Positions 41,611 through 51,188 of a DNA stretch of 64,000 nucleotides are shown piece by piece. Source of the stretch: Pseudoponticoccus marisrubri (GTDB lineage: Bacteria; Pseudomonadota; Alphaproteobacteria; Rhodobacterales; Rhodobacteraceae); NCBI RefSeq assembly GCF_001482405.1, contig NZ_LPXO01000003.1, forward strand, positions 1 through 64,000, written 5' to 3'. A model generated the notes under the pieces. It made no database searches. It was not told where the DNA came from and worked only from the letters and a program-made list of their open reading frames with translations. Numbering within the stretch: position 1 is the first letter of the stretch; the number at the start of each line of letters is the position of its first letter. A program made the translations under genes and the position numbers.

Positions 41611-42842
41611 CAGCTGCCCGTGCCTTTCATGCGGGCGACCATCGCCTCGGCGCCGCGCGTGGCGATCTCCTGCGCGAGCCGGTCGAGCGCGTCGCTGTCT
41701 GGCATCAGCGCGGCGCGGCGCGCCTGCGGCAGCTCGGCCAGCACCGTCTCGACCTCGGCACGGGCAGTGGCGTGAAAGCCCGGCTCGGCGCGGATTTCCT
41801 GCATCAGCCGGGCCAGCGCGTCGGTGGCGCCGGCCCCCTCGGGCGCGTTCTCGGCAAGGTCGAGTTCCAGCCGGTCGAGCCAGAGCCGCCCGGTGTCGCG
41901 GGCCATGTCGGCCACCTGTTCGGCCAGCACGTCGCGGTCGCGCAGGATCTGCCAGCGCCGCGCGGGGGCGCCGGTCAGGCGCAGGCGCAGCACCCCGGTG
42001 TCGGAGACGAGACCCGTGGCCAGATCGTGCAGCGCGGCGCGCAGGGTCTGGCGCAGCGCGGCGTCATCCTCGGCCGCCTCGCCGCCGATATCGATCGCGT
42101 GGGTCAGGAACTCCACCGCCGAGGTCGGGATCTCCGAGACCGCGATCCCGTCACCGATCTCGATCAGGGTGGCGGTCTTGGGGCCGGCCTCGCCGATGTC
42201 GCGGCCCTGCGGCATGCCGGGCATGACGATCCACGGATCGGTGCGGTGGACCTGGCGCGCATGCACATGCCCCAGCGCCCAGTAATCGAACCCCATCGCC
42301 GTCAGCTCGCCCACGGTGCAGGGGGCATAGACGTCATGCCCGGCCGCCCCGGCCAGCGAGCTGTGCAGCAGGGCCACGTTGACCGCGCCGGGCACGGGGG
42401 CGGGGAACTTGGGCAGCAGGCTGTCGGGGGCGTGGCGCTGTGCAAAGCTGACCCCGTGGATCCAGATCCCCTCTGCCAGCGCCACCTTGCCGCCGCGCCC
42501 GTCGAAGACATGCACGTTGCCGGGCAGGGCAATCTCGCCGGTGATCGGGTTCTCGGCGTCGTGGTTGCCCTTGATGTAGAAGACCCGGATCCCGGCGCGG
42601 TCCAGCCGGTCCAGCGCCTGCGTCAGGAAGGCGGCGGTGCGCGCGCTGCGCTCGGTCCCGTCGAAGAGATCGCCCGCGATCAGCACCGCGGCCACGTCAT
42701 GGTCCAGCGCCGCGTCGACGATGCGGGTCAGCGCGGTGCGGGTGGCCGATTGCAGCCGCTCGCGCAACTCGGGGTCGCGCAGCGCCAGCGATTTCAGCGG
42801 CGAATCCAGATGGATATCGGCAGTGTGCAGCAGTTTGACCAA
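41610..42842 (-). CDS. DNA repair metallophosphoesterase, SbcD/YhaO type
   Basis: A 410-residue product with the calcineurin-like phosphoesterase motifs LLHTADIHLDSP (DxH), IAGDLFDG (GD), YIKGNHDAENP (GNHD) and WALGHVHARQ (GHVH). The accessory C-terminal domain is about 200 residues. It should be the Mn-dependent nuclease partner of the ATPase encoded next. ATG at 42842 opens the two-gene operon. Confidence 0.9.
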   Translation of the reverse strand: MVKLLHTADIHLDSPLKSLALRDPELRERLQSATRTALTRIVDAALDHDVAAVLIAGDLFDGTERSARTAAFLTQALDRLDRAGIRVFYIKGNHDAENPITGEIALPGNVHVFDGRGGKVALAEGIWIHGVSFAQRHAPDSLLPKFPAPVPGAVNVALLHSSLAGAAGHDVYAPCTVGELTAMGFDYWALGHVHARQVHRTDPWIVMPGMPQGRDIGEAGPKTATLIEIGDGIAVSEIPTSAVEFLTHAIDIGGEAAEDDAALRQTLRAALHDLATGLVSDTGVLRLRLTGAPARRWQILRDRDVLAEQVADMARDTGRLWLDRLELDLAENAPEGAGATDALARLMQEIRAEPGFHATARAEVETVLAELPQARRAALMPDSDALDRLAQEIATRGAEAMVARMKGTGS

Positions 42843-42896
42843 GGCGATGCTCCTGATGGGATACGCATCGCGCGAATCCCGCGCGCCCGCAAGGGG

Positions 42897-43457
42897 TCAG
42901 TCCGGGGGGTCCAGCGGGGCGGCCTCCAGCTCGGATGCGACGGCCGCGTCCAAGGGCGTGTCGAAGGAGTTCACCATGTAGCCCAGCACCGAGTAGAAGC
43001 CGACCGTGGCGATCACGTCGAAAAGGCCCGGCGGGCCCACCAGCGCCAGCAGCGCGGCCTGCGTGTCCTCCGACAGGCGCTTGTCGGCAAAGAGCTCGTC
43101 CACCGCGCGGCAGAGCGTGGCATCCTCGGGGCACATGCCGGAGAGCGGGCCGCGCATGGCGGCGATGCGGGCATCGTCCATGCCAAGCGCGCGGGCGCGG
43201 CTGACATGGTGGCCCCATTCATAGGCCGAGCCGAGATTCCTCCCGGTGCGCAGGATCACCACCTCGGAGCGTTCGGGCCCCAGCGAAGGGCGCGCCACCA
43301 CGTGCTCGCGCAGCGGCGCCCAGGCGCGCAGCAGGTCGGGGTGATGCGCCATCGTGCGATAGACATCGAGCCTCCCGGCAAAGCCGTCGCGCAGGTCGTC
43401 CAGCGCGGCGGGCCAGTCCTGCGGCGGCAGGGGCGGGAAACGGGGCGGGCCGCTCAT
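42897..43457 (-). CDS. carboxymuconolactone decarboxylase (CMD) family protein
   Basis: A 186-residue product with the CMD/AhpD-like helical core: REHVVARPSLGPERSEVVILRTGRNLGSAYEWGHHVSRARALG, with EWGHH in place of the AhpD CxxC motif, so peroxidase activity is not expected. Similar proteins are annotated as gamma-carboxymuconolactone decarboxylase-like, usually without known substrate. It follows the aminotransferase gene (43497) by 39 bases on the same strand. Confidence 0.8.
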   Translation of the reverse strand: MSGPPRFPPLPPQDWPAALDDLRDGFAGRLDVYRTMAHHPDLLRAWAPLREHVVARPSLGPERSEVVILRTGRNLGSAYEWGHHVSRARALGMDDARIAAMRGPLSGMCPEDATLCRAVDELFADKRLSEDTQAALLALVGPPGLFDVIATVGFYSVLGYMVNSFDTPLDAAVASELEAAPLDPPD

Positions 43458-43496
43458 GGCCCGGCCCCGCGCAGGTCGTTCCGGCAGGACAAGGGC

Positions 43497-44816
43497 TCAG
43501 ACCGCCGCCGCGATGGCGGTGTCCAGCTTGTCGACCAGCTCGTCGATCTGGGCATCCTCGATGATGAAGGGCGGTGCCAGCAGCACGTGGTCGCCGGTCT
43601 TGCCGTCGATCGTGCCCGACATCGGGTAGCAGATCAGCCCGGCTTCGAAGGCGGCCTTCTTGATCTTGCCGGCCACGCCGCGCGCCGGGTCGAAGGGCGC
43701 CTTGGTGTCGCGGTCGGCCACCAGCTCGATGCCGCGGAACAGCCCGCGCCCGCGCAGGTCGCCCACATGCGGGTGCTGGCCGAAGCGCTCGGTCAGCCGC
43801 GCGGCCAGTTTGTCGCCCTGTTCGCGGACCCGCGGCACCAGCCCGCGTTCGAGGATAGCCGAGACCACCGCATGGCCGGCCGCCGCCGCGGTGGGGTGGC
43901 CGATATAGGTGTGGCCGTGCTGGAAGAAGCCCGAGCCCGCCTCGATCGCGGCATAGATCTCGGCGGTGCAGAGCATGGCGCCGATCGGCTGGTAGCCGGC
44001 GCCCAGCCCCTTGGCGATGCAGGCGATGTCGGGCGCGATGCCGTCCTGCTCGCAGGCAAAGAGCGAGCCGGTGCGGCCCATGCCGCACATCACCTCGTCG
44101 AGGATCAGCAGCACGTCGTACTTGTCGCAGATCTCGCGGATGCGCTTGAAATAGCCCGGCGCGGGCGTCAGCGCGCCGGCGGTGGCGCCGACCACCGGCT
44201 CGGCCATGAAGGCCATGACCGTGTCGGGGCCGAGGCGCAGGATCTCGTCCTCGAGCGCCTGCGCGGCGCGCAGCCCGTACTCCTCGGCCGTCTCGGTCTC
44301 GGCGCGCTCGCGGTATTCGTAGCAGGGCGCGATATGGCTGACATCCAGCAAAAGCGGGCCGAACTGGGCGCGGCGCCATTCATTGCCGCCGGCCGACAGC
44401 GCGCCGATCGTGTTGCCGTGATAGCTCTGCTTGCGGGCGATCAGGCGGCCCTTCTCGGGGCGGCCCTTCTCGACCCAGTACTGCCGGGCCAGCTTGATCG
44501 CGGCCTCGGTCGCCTCGGAGCCGCCGGAAACGAGATAGACCCGGTCCAGCCCGTCGGGCGCATTGGCGACCAGCAGGTCGGCCAGCTTCTCGGCGGGCTC
44601 GGAGGTGAAAAAACCGGTATGCGCGAAGGCGAGGCTGTCGACCTGCGTCTTGATCGCCTCGATGATCGCGGAATCGCTATGGCCAAGGCAGGACACCGCC
44701 GCGCCGCCCGAGCCGTCCAGGTAGCGCTTGCCGCTGGCATCGATCAGGTAGCAGCCATCGCCGGCGACGGCCACGGGGGGCGCCTGGCGGGTGTGGCGCG
44801 GAAAGACATGTGACAT
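43497..44816 (-). CDS. class III aminotransferase, substrate unknown
   Basis: A 439-residue PLP enzyme. Motifs: SGGSEATEAAIKLARQY, YHGNTIGALSAGG, LILDEVMCGMGRTG (PLP Asp region) and IACIAKGLGAGYQPIGAM, where the Lys binds PLP. Resembles omega-amino acid transaminases acting on beta- or gamma-amino acids or diamines, but the exact substrate cannot be read from sequence. The ATG at 44816 follows GGGAGATCTCG. It is downstream of gabT, from which a strong hairpin (44893-44916) separates it. Confidence 0.85.
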   Translation of the reverse strand: MSHVFPRHTRQAPPVAVAGDGCYLIDASGKRYLDGSGGAAVSCLGHSDSAIIEAIKTQVDSLAFAHTGFFTSEPAEKLADLLVANAPDGLDRVYLVSGGSEATEAAIKLARQYWVEKGRPEKGRLIARKQSYHGNTIGALSAGGNEWRRAQFGPLLLDVSHIAPCYEYRERAETETAEEYGLRAAQALEDEILRLGPDTVMAFMAEPVVGATAGALTPAPGYFKRIREICDKYDVLLILDEVMCGMGRTGSLFACEQDGIAPDIACIAKGLGAGYQPIGAMLCTAEIYAAIEAGSGFFQHGHTYIGHPTAAAAGHAVVSAILERGLVPRVREQGDKLAARLTERFGQHPHVGDLRGRGLFRGIELVADRDTKAPFDPARGVAGKIKKAAFEAGLICYPMSGTIDGKTGDHVLLAPPFIIEDAQIDELVDKLDTAIAAAV

Positions 44817-44892
44817 CGAGATCTCCCAGATGCCGCGCCCGAAGAGGGGCGCGGGTCCCTGCAAGATGCCGCGCCGCCGGGCGGAAAGGCAA

Positions 44893-44916
44893 GCCGGGGC
44901 GGCAATCCGCCCCGGC
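44893..44916 (-). terminator. hairpin terminator-like structure after gabT
   Basis: A perfect 10-bp stem (GCCGGGGCGG / CCGCCCCGGC) with a 4-base loop, 20 bases past the gabT stop. On the minus strand it is followed by TTGCCTTTCC, a weak T-rich tract, so partial termination is likely. Confidence 0.6.
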
Positions 44917-44936
44917 AGCTTGTTGCCGGTCGCCGG

Positions 44937-46376
44937 TCAGAGGACCGGGGCGGCCTCGCGCTCGGCCACGGCCGCGGCCAGCGCCTCTTCGAAGATCGCC
45001 ATGCCCTCGTCGATGATCGCGTCCGAGGCGGTCAGCGGCACCATGATGCGCAGCGCGTTGCCGTGCATGCCGCAGGGCAGCAGGATCAGGCCGCGCTCCA
45101 GCGCATGGGCGACGACCGCCTTGGTCAGCGCCGCATCGGGGGTGGCAGTGTCGAAATCGGTGACGAACTCGACCGCCAGCATGGCGCCCAGGCCCCGGAT
45201 GTCCCACATCCGGTAGGGGGCGACGCGGGCGCCCATGTCGGCGAAGCGCGCGCGCATGGCCTCGCCCATCGCGGTGGAGCGCGCCAGCAGCCCCTCGGAC
45301 TGGATCGCCTCGATGGCGGCCAGCGCGGCGGCGCAGGCCACCGGGTTGCCGCCATAGGTGCCGCCCAGCCCGCCGGGGCCCATGGCATCCATCACCTCGG
45401 CGCGGCCCACCACGCCGGCGATCGGGTAGCCACCCGCCATGCTCTTGGCCACGGTGATCAGGTCGGGGGCGACGCCGGAATGCTCGACGGCGAACCACGT
45501 GCCGGTGCGGCCGAACCCGGCCTGGATCTCGTCGGAGATCAGCAGGATGCCCTCGCGGTCGCAGATCTCGCGCAGTGCCTGCCACAGCTCGGTCGGCACC
45601 GGGTGATAGCCGCCTTCGCCCAGCACCGGCTCCAGGATGATCGCCGCGACCCGGTCGGGCTGGGCATCGGTCAGGAACAGGGTCTCCAGCGCGCGGATCG
45701 AATCGGCCACGCTGATGCCATCACGCACGCTGGGGAAGGGCACGCGGAACAGGTCGGTGGGGAAGGGGCCCACATCCTTCTTGTAGGGCGCGATCTTGCC
45801 GGTCATGCCCAGCGTCAGCAGGGTGCGGCCGTGATAGCCGGCGGTGAAGGCGATCACGCCGGGACGGCCGGTGGCCACGCGGGCGATCTTGACGGCGTTC
45901 TCGACCGCCTCGGCGCCGGTGGTGACCAGCAGCGACTTCTTGGCGAAATCGCCCGGGGCCAGCGCGTTCAGCTTCTCGGCCAGCGCCACGTAGGGCTCGT
46001 AGGGCACGACCTGGAAGGAGGTGTGGGTAAAGCGGTCTTCCTGCGCCTTGGCGGCCTCGACCACCTTGGGGTGGCGGTGGCCGGTGTTCAGCACGGCGAT
46101 GCCGCCGGCGAAGTCGATGAAGCGGCGCCCCTCGACATCCCAGAGCTCGGCATTCTCGGCGCGGTCGGCAAAGACCGGCGCGGCCGAGGCGACGCCGCGC
46201 GCCACGGCGGCCTCGCGCCGGGCGATCAGCGCGGCGTTGCTGGTGCCGATCGGCGCGGCCGAGGTCTCGGCGGCCAGCGTCGCGCTTTCGGCCTTGGGGG
46301 CGGGCTTGCTGGTCCGGCGGCGCGTGGTGGTCGCGGTCTTGCTGCGGGACCGGGTGGTCTTGGTCGCGGTGGTCAT
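44937..46376 (-). CDS. gabT: 4-aminobutyrate aminotransferase-like, with basic N-terminal extension
   Basis: A 479-residue class III aminotransferase. The GabT body starts at about residue 45 (SNAALIARREAAVARGV) and shows TTGAEAVENAVKIAR, AGYHGRTLLTLGMTGK, LISDEIQAGFGRTG and LITVAKSMAGGYPIAGV (PLP Lys). It should pass the GABA amino group to 2-oxoglutarate. Residues 1-45 are a Thr/Lys/Arg/Ala-rich tail unlike known GabT starts; no Met exists at the usual start point. It is divergent from the HTH-cupin regulator at 46576, which probably controls it. Confidence 0.87.
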   Translation of the reverse strand: MTTATKTTRSRSKTATTTRRRTSKPAPKAESATLAAETSAAPIGTSNAALIARREAAVARGVASAAPVFADRAENAELWDVEGRRFIDFAGGIAVLNTGHRHPKVVEAAKAQEDRFTHTSFQVVPYEPYVALAEKLNALAPGDFAKKSLLVTTGAEAVENAVKIARVATGRPGVIAFTAGYHGRTLLTLGMTGKIAPYKKDVGPFPTDLFRVPFPSVRDGISVADSIRALETLFLTDAQPDRVAAIILEPVLGEGGYHPVPTELWQALREICDREGILLISDEIQAGFGRTGTWFAVEHSGVAPDLITVAKSMAGGYPIAGVVGRAEVMDAMGPGGLGGTYGGNPVACAAALAAIEAIQSEGLLARSTAMGEAMRARFADMGARVAPYRMWDIRGLGAMLAVEFVTDFDTATPDAALTKAVVAHALERGLILLPCGMHGNALRIMVPLTASDAIIDEGMAIFEEALAAAVAEREAAPVL

Positions 46377-46514
46377 GCGGTCTCTCCCGACGCTCGTTGC
46401 GTTCAGTATATTTGACGACCGGCCACTTTATTTGTCAATCGAATTGCAGGCTGCCGCGAATTTCAGCCGACTTCGCCCTGCAACCGCATGTAATCATTGA
46501 GCGCCGTTTTCCTG

Positions 46515-46545
46515 TTGACCCTCCGGAGATCTCTGCGCTTAATAA
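46515..46545 (+). promoter_or_regulatory. candidate promoter of the HTH-cupin gene
   Basis: TTGACC at 46515-46520 and TAATAA at 46540-46545, 19 bases apart, 30 bases before the TTG start. The 199-bp divergent gap (46377-46575) is AT-richer than its surroundings, as expected for a control region shared with gabT. Confidence 0.4.
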
Positions 46546-46575
46546 AATTGACATGCATCATGGGAGGCGCAGCAC

Positions 46576-47145
46576 TTGGATATCGGCGGCAGATTGCGGG
46601 CGGTGCGCGAGTCCCGCGGCATGTCGCAGCGCGACCTGGCCGGCCGCGCGGGCCTGACCAGCAGCGCCATTTCCCTGATCGAGCAGAACAAGTCCAGCCC
46701 CTCCGTGGCGTCGCTCAAGCGGTTGCTCGACGCGATCCCGATGAACCTGTCGGAATTCTTCTCGGTCGTCGAGCAGGACGTGGTGCCCAAGTATTTCTAC
46801 GCCCCCGATGAGTATATCGAGCTGTCGCCGCAGGACGCAGGCATGGGGGACGGCGCGGCACGGGTGTCGTTGCGTCAGCTTGGCGATGCCTCGCGCCACG
46901 CGCTGCAGGTGCTGCACGAGTCCTATCCGCCGGGCGCCGATACCGGGCCCGAGCTGCTCAGCCATGACGGCGAAGAGGCGGGCATCGTCGTCTCGGGCGT
47001 GATCGAGGTGACGGTGGCGGATCAGGTTCGCGTTCTAAACCCCGGGGATGGCTATCTTTTCAACAGCCAGCTGCCCCACAGGTTCCGCAATATCGGCGAT
47101 GTGCCCTGCGTGGTGATCAGCGCATGCACACCGCCCACGTTTTGA
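46576..47145 (+). CDS. HTH-XRE/cupin transcriptional regulator (PuuR-like)
   Basis: A 189-residue product. The N-terminal XRE helix-turn-helix is RLRAVRESRGMSQRDLAGRAGLTSSAISLIEQNKSSPS (about 6-43). The C-terminal cupin is PGADTGPELLSHDGEEAGIVVSGVIEVTV to HRFRNIG (about 117-175). PuuR-like members control polyamine and GABA catabolism. It starts with TTG, set by GGGAGG 9 bases upstream; the nearby ATGs (46553, 46560) are out of frame. Divergent from gabT. Confidence 0.88.
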   Translation: MDIGGRLRAVRESRGMSQRDLAGRAGLTSSAISLIEQNKSSPSVASLKRLLDAIPMNLSEFFSVVEQDVVPKYFYAPDEYIELSPQDAGMGDGAARVSLRQLGDASRHALQVLHESYPPGADTGPELLSHDGEEAGIVVSGVIEVTVADQVRVLNPGDGYLFNSQLPHRFRNIGDVPCVVISACTPPTF

Positions 47146-47305
47146 TCGGCATGACGCGCATTGCCGGTCTCACGAAGTCGTTTTCGACACATGAAGTGTC
47201 GTTTTCGGCTTTGGGTTGGTCAGGATGGCAAACGCTGCTAGCCTGATTCATTGTGTAGGCCGCACAGGACGTTATCGTGCGGTTTCAACAAACAGGGAGT
47301 ACGAC

Positions 47306-48277
47306 ATGAAATTCACTGGTATTGCAGGTCTGACGGCAGCGTTCGCCGTCTGCGGCTCGTTTGCCGCCGCGCAGGAGCGCTTCATCACCATCGGCACCGG
47401 TGGCCAGACGGGCGTCTACTACGTGGTGGGCCAGTCGGTCTGCCGTCTCGTGAACCGTGGCTCGGCCGATCACGGCCTGAAATGCACCGCGCCGTCGACC
47501 GGTGGCTCGATCGCCAACATCAACGCGATCAAGGCCGGCGACATGGACATGGGCGTGGCCCAGTCCGACTGGCAGTTCCATGCCTATAACGGCTCCTCGC
47601 AGTTCGAAGGCGATGCCTTCGGCGACCTGCGCGCGGTCTTCTCGGTGCATGGCGAGCCGTTCAACGTGGTCGCCCGTGCCGACAGCGGCATCGAGACCTT
47701 CACCGACCTTCTGGGCAAGCGCATCAACGTCGGCAACCCGGGCTCCGGCCAGCGCGCCACCATGGACGTGGTGATGGACGCGATGGGCTGGACCGAGGAT
47801 GATTTCGCGCTCACCTCCGAGCTGAAATCGGCCGAGCAGTCCGCTGCCCTCGGCGACAACAATGTCGACGCCATCATCTTCACCGTGGGTCACCCCGCCG
47901 GCTCCATCCAGGAAGCCACGACCACGGTCGACGCCAAGGTGATCCCGGTCGAGACGCCCGAGATCGAGCAGCTGGTCGACGAGAACCCGTATTACGCCTG
48001 GGCCACCGTGCCGGGTGGCATGTACAAGGGCAATGACGAAGACGTCCGCACCTTCGGTGTGAAGGCCACCTTCGTGACCTCGGCCAGCGTCGAGGAAGAC
48101 GTGGTCTACGAGGTCGTCAAGGCGGTGTTCGAGAACTTCGATCGCTTCAAGGGCCTGCACCCGGCCTTCGAGAACCTGACCGAAGAGGACATGATCTCGA
48201 CCGGCCTGTCCGCGCCGCTGCATGCCGGCGCCAAGAAGTACTATGTCGAGCGCGGCTGGATGGAAGCCGACTCCTGA
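47306..48277 (+). CDS. TRAP transporter solute receptor, TAXI family
   Basis: A 323-residue product with a signal peptide (MKFTGIAGLTAAFAVCGSFAAAQ). The mature part starts ERFITIGTGGQTGVYYVVGQ, the TAXI-family signature, and continues with STGGSIANINAIKAGDMDMGVAQSD and GNPGSGQR. It captures a carboxylate or related solute in the periplasm for the fused permease downstream (136 bases away). The gap contains a GC-rich inverted repeat (about 48297-48320) that may reduce read-through to the permease. AGGGAG precedes the ATG. Confidence 0.93.
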   Translation: MKFTGIAGLTAAFAVCGSFAAAQERFITIGTGGQTGVYYVVGQSVCRLVNRGSADHGLKCTAPSTGGSIANINAIKAGDMDMGVAQSDWQFHAYNGSSQFEGDAFGDLRAVFSVHGEPFNVVARADSGIETFTDLLGKRINVGNPGSGQRATMDVVMDAMGWTEDDFALTSELKSAEQSAALGDNNVDAIIFTVGHPAGSIQEATTTVDAKVIPVETPEIEQLVDENPYYAWATVPGGMYKGNDEDVRTFGVKATFVTSASVEEDVVYEVVKAVFENFDRFKGLHPAFENLTEEDMISTGLSAPLHAGAKKYYVERGWMEADS

Positions 48278-48413
48278 TCGCGCCTGCGCGCTCGCGGGGG
48301 GCCTGACGGCCCTCCGCCCTTGCCGGACCCGTGCCCGGGTTCCGGTCATGACGGCACAAAGACGCGCATGAACACGAAATGCGCCGGACCGGACGGGACG
48401 AAAGGGACATGGC

Positions 48414-51176
48414 ATGAGCGACGACAAGCAGTTTCAATCCGCCGCGGTTGAACAGGAGGCGTCCGGGAAGGGCGGCCTGTCGCAGGAAGAACTGGACGAA
48501 CTGGTTGCCTCCACGGATACCGGCGGGCGCAGCCCTTCCGGCCCGATCGGCACCTTCCTGCTGCTGACCGCCCTCGCATGGTCGTTGTTCCAGCTCTGGG
48601 TCGCCTCGCCGCTGCCCTTCATGCTGAATTTCGGGGTGTTCAACCAGGCCGACACGCGCGCCGTGCACCTGGCCTTTGCCCTGTTCCTCGCCTTTCTCGC
48701 CTATCCCTCGCAGCGCACGCCCGCGCAGATGGGACTGGCGCTAGTCGTGCCGGCGCTGCTGACGGTGTTCTTCATGGTGGGCGCCAAGGAGGGCACGCCG
48801 ATCTGGTGGATCCCGGTGATCGGCATCGGCGTCATCGCCGCGATCCTGCTGGGCTCGCCCAAGGACAGGATCCCGGCCTGGGAATGGGCGCTGGCCATCC
48901 TGGGCGCCGTCGCCTCGCTCTACACGCTGTTCTTCTCGGACCAGATCGCCACGCGAGTCGGGGCGCCGATCCTGCAGGATTTCGTGATCGCGGTGATCGG
49001 CCTGCTGCTGCTGCTCGAGGCGACGCGCCGCTCGCTCGGGCCGGCGCTGATGATCGTGGCGACCGTGTTCCTCGCCTATACCTTCCTCGGCCCGTACATG
49101 CCGGGGATCATCGCGCACAAGGGCAACTCGCTGTCGGAAGTGGTGAACCACCAATGGATCACCACCGAGGGCGTGTTCGGCATCGCGCTGGGGGTCTCGG
49201 CCTCCTTCGTGTTCCTCTTCGTGCTGTTCGGCTCGCTGCTGGATAAGGCCGGCGCGGGCAACTATTTCATCCAGGTGGCCTTCTCGCTGATGGGTCACAT
49301 GCGTGGCGGCCCGGCCAAGGCGGCGGTCGTCTCCTCGGCGATGACCGGCCTGATCTCGGGCTCCTCCATCGCTAACGTGGTGACCACGGGCACCTTCACC
49401 ATCCCGCTGATGAAGCGCGTGGGCTTTTCCTCCGAGAAGGCCGGCGCGGTCGAGGTGGCCAGCTCGGTCAACGGCCAGATCATGCCGCCGGTCATGGGGG
49501 CCGCGGCCTTCCTGATGGTCGAATACGTGGGCATTCCCTATTTCGACGTGGTCAAGCACGCCTTCGTGCCGGCCGTGATCAGCTATATCGCGCTGGTCTA
49601 CATCGTGCACCTCGAGGCCATGAAGGCCAACATGCAGGGCCTGCCGCGCGCGGTCGAGCCCAAGCCTCTGGTGGCCTGGCTGATCTCGACCTCGTTCATC
49701 ATCGCCTCGATCTGCGCGCTGTCCTTCGCGGTCTACTACCTGATGGGCTGGATCCGTCCCGCCTTCCCCGAGACCGCGGGCTACATCGTCTTCGTGCTGC
49801 TGGTCGTGGTCTATATCGGCCTGCTCTACATCGCCTCCAAGCAGCCGCCGCTGAAGATGGAAGACCCCAACAAGCCGGTCGAGAAGCTGCCGCTGCCGGG
49901 GCCCACGGTGAAATCCGGCCTGCACTTCATCCTGCCCGTCGTGGTGCTGGTCTGGGCGCTGATGGTCGACCGCCTGTCGCCGGGCCTCTCGGCCTTCTGG
50001 GCGGCCTCCTTCATGATCTTCATCCTGATCACGCAGCGCCCGATCCTGGCGGTGATGCGCAATGCCGGTGACATTGCGGGCGCCACGCGGGCCGGTTTCA
50101 TCGACCTGCTCGAAGGCCTCGTCGCGGGCGCGCGCAACATGATCGGCATCGGCATCGCCACCGCGACCGCCGGCATCATCGTGGGCGCGGTCAGCCAGAC
50201 CGGGGTCGGCTCGGCGCTGGCCGACGTGGTCGAGGTGCTGTCGGGCGGCAACATCATGGCGATCCTCGCGCTGACGGCGATCCTGTCGCTGATCCTCGGC
50301 ATGGGCCTGCCCACCACGGCCAACTACATCGTGGTCTCGGCCCTGCTGGCGCCCGTCATCGTGACGCTGGGCCAGCAGAACGGGCTGATCGTGCCGCTGA
50401 TCGCGGTGCACCTCTTCGTGTTCTACTTCGGCATCATGGCGGACGTGACGCCGCCGGTGGGGCTCGCCTCCTTCGCGGCCGCGGCCGTGTCGGGGGGCGA
50501 CCCGATCAAGACCGGGGTGGTCGCCTTCTTCTACAGCCTGCGCACCGCGGCGCTGCCCTTCCTGTTCATCTTCAACACCGACCTGTTGCTGATCGACGTG
50601 GGCTGGGTGCAGGGCATCTTCGTCTTCGTGATGTCGACGATCGCCATGCTGCTCTTCGCGGCGGCGACACAGGGCTGGTTCCTGACGCGCAACCAGATCC
50701 ACGAGACGGTGCTGCTGCTGCTGATCGCCTTCACCTTCTTCCGTCCGGGCTTCTGGATGGACATGGTGGTGTCGCCCTTCGAATCCGTGCCGCCGGCACA
50801 GATCGAGCAGGCCTTCGGCGACACGCCACCGGGGCAGGACCTGCGCCTGACGGTGGACGGGCTGAACGCGGTGGGCGACCCGGTGACCTTCACCGCGCTG
50901 CTGACCGTGCCCGAGGGCGAGACCGGCGCCGACCGCATCGCTGCGGCGGGGATCGAGTACCTGAACAATGACGGCACGATCATGATCGACAATGTCAGCT
51001 TCGGCAGCCCGGCACAGGATGCCGGTCTCGACTGGGACCAGGAGATCGTCGAGGTGCTGGCGCCCGCGCCGCAACCGACGAAATACCTGATGTACCTGCC
51101 GGCGCTGGCCCTGCTGGCCCTGGTCGTGTTCATGCAGCGCGGCCGTGCGCAGCGCAGATCCGCCGTTGCGGCCTGA
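48414..51176 (+). CDS. TRAP transporter fused permease (DctQ-DctM type, TAXI-associated)
   Basis: A 920-residue inner-membrane protein with well over a dozen hydrophobic segments. The N-terminal soluble stretch (about 1-40) is followed by the small-subunit-like part (about 45-200), then the large-subunit core (ISGSSIANVVTTGTFTIPLMKRVGF; LGMGLPTTANYIVVSALLAPV; ADVTPPVGLASFAAAAV). The C-terminal part (about 790-890) is a soluble domain before a last membrane helix. Sodium- or proton-driven uptake of the ligand of the receptor upstream. Confidence 0.93.
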   Translation: MSDDKQFQSAAVEQEASGKGGLSQEELDELVASTDTGGRSPSGPIGTFLLLTALAWSLFQLWVASPLPFMLNFGVFNQADTRAVHLAFALFLAFLAYPSQRTPAQMGLALVVPALLTVFFMVGAKEGTPIWWIPVIGIGVIAAILLGSPKDRIPAWEWALAILGAVASLYTLFFSDQIATRVGAPILQDFVIAVIGLLLLLEATRRSLGPALMIVATVFLAYTFLGPYMPGIIAHKGNSLSEVVNHQWITTEGVFGIALGVSASFVFLFVLFGSLLDKAGAGNYFIQVAFSLMGHMRGGPAKAAVVSSAMTGLISGSSIANVVTTGTFTIPLMKRVGFSSEKAGAVEVASSVNGQIMPPVMGAAAFLMVEYVGIPYFDVVKHAFVPAVISYIALVYIVHLEAMKANMQGLPRAVEPKPLVAWLISTSFIIASICALSFAVYYLMGWIRPAFPETAGYIVFVLLVVVYIGLLYIASKQPPLKMEDPNKPVEKLPLPGPTVKSGLHFILPVVVLVWALMVDRLSPGLSAFWAASFMIFILITQRPILAVMRNAGDIAGATRAGFIDLLEGLVAGARNMIGIGIATATAGIIVGAVSQTGVGSALADVVEVLSGGNIMAILALTAILSLILGMGLPTTANYIVVSALLAPVIVTLGQQNGLIVPLIAVHLFVFYFGIMADVTPPVGLASFAAAAVSGGDPIKTGVVAFFYSLRTAALPFLFIFNTDLLLIDVGWVQGIFVFVMSTIAMLLFAAATQGWFLTRNQIHETVLLLLIAFTFFRPGFWMDMVVSPFESVPPAQIEQAFGDTPPGQDLRLTVDGLNAVGDPVTFTALLTVPEGETGADRIAAAGIEYLNNDGTIMIDNVSFGSPAQDAGLDWDQEIVEVLAPAPQPTKYLMYLPALALLALVVFMQRGRAQRRSAVAA

Positions 51177-51188
51177 GGAGGGTGACAG

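Noticed and set aside
38116-41775. Very long open frame opposite the YhaN-type gene
   Set aside because: It is the antisense shadow of a GC-rich gene; the composition is Gly/Arg/Gln/Leu-rich without motifs, while the other strand has clear SMC-like motifs.
46553-46562. ATG starts for the HTH-cupin regulator
   Set aside because: Both nearby ATGs are out of frame; the TTG at 46576 has correctly spaced GGGAGG and gives the family-typical N-terminus.
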